Of a DNA stretch of 5,270 nt, positions 5,237-5,270 are shown one piece after another. The notes beneath the pieces were generated by a model, which did no database searches, had not been told where the DNA came from, and saw nothing but the letters and a program-made list of their open reading frames with translations. Each line of letters starts with the position of its first letter. The first letter of the stretch is position 1. Source of the DNA: Gammaproteobacteria bacterium (GTDB lineage Bacteria > Bacillota_I > Bacilli_A > Izemoplasmatales > UBA1188); NCBI GenBank assembly GCA_024691665.1, contig JAILNJ010000164.1, forward strand, positions 1-5,270, given 5' to 3'. The translations under genes and the position numbers were made by a program.

Positions 5237-5270
5237 AGATCTAGGTATGTGATATCTAGATCTTTTTTTT
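5237..5270 (+). terminator. Strong intrinsic terminator
   Basis: AGATCTAGGTAT (5237-5248) pairs with ATATCTAGATCT (5252-5263): 12 bp with one G-U pair and a 3-nt loop, followed directly by eight T residues (5263-5270). It is the first good terminator after the recombinase and probably ends the operon. It could also be the terminator of an attenuated leader for a gene to the right. Confidence 0.88.

Noticed and set aside
1188..5270. Flanking direct repeats marking element ends (A-rich decamer AATAAAAAAA near 1199 and 5135, TCTAGA near 1225 and 5255)
   Set aside because: These are short, low-complexity or restriction-site-like matches expected by chance in AT-rich DNA.

Overview
The window comes from a low-GC, AT-rich Gram-positive lineage (Bacillota; a gut Erysipelotrichia, Mollicutes-like or Clostridia-like genome is my guess). 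It has strong AGGAGG-type ribosome binding sites, a consensus TTGACA-17-TATAAT promoter, and TGG for tryptophan throughout, so the standard bacterial code applies. Placement finer than that is not supported by the sequence.

Layout. (1) Positions 1-1187 hold the C-terminal part of a UvrD/PcrA/Rep-type superfamily 1 helicase whose start lies outside the window. (2) A hairpin at 1205-1225 ends this gene and also ends the convergent gene that follows. (3) Positions 1219-1539 (minus strand) encode a 106-aa Xre/ImmR-like repressor. (4) Positions 1540-1693 form a divergent control region with four evenly spaced copies of a 15-bp palindrome (GATAAC-N3-DTTATC type), one of them filling the spacer of a consensus promoter. 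(5) Positions 1694-2275 encode an ImmA/IrrE-type zinc metallopeptidase. (6) A 17-bp hairpin at 2282-2322 buries the ribosome binding site of a 43-aa lysine-rich protein at 2326-2457. (7) Positions 2490-5105 encode an unusually long (871 aa) large serine recombinase. (8) Positions 5106-5270 are non-coding and dense in inverted repeats: a perfect 28-bp palindrome, smaller stems and a strong intrinsic terminator.

How the parts probably work together (inference). The unit at 1219-5105 resembles the ImmR/ImmA switch of integrative elements such as ICEBs1. A repressor holds down a rightward operon that carries its own antagonist protease, a small basic protein and the recombinase. Loss or cleavage of the repressor would turn on protease, small protein and recombinase together. 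No cargo, conjugation or replication gene lies between the repressor and the recombinase, so within this window it looks like a very compact integration/excision module.

The most unusual features are a three-copy repeat domain fused to the C-terminus of the recombinase, the phased four-operator array, the hairpin that hides the ribosome binding site of the small gene, and the long perfect palindrome just downstream of the recombinase.
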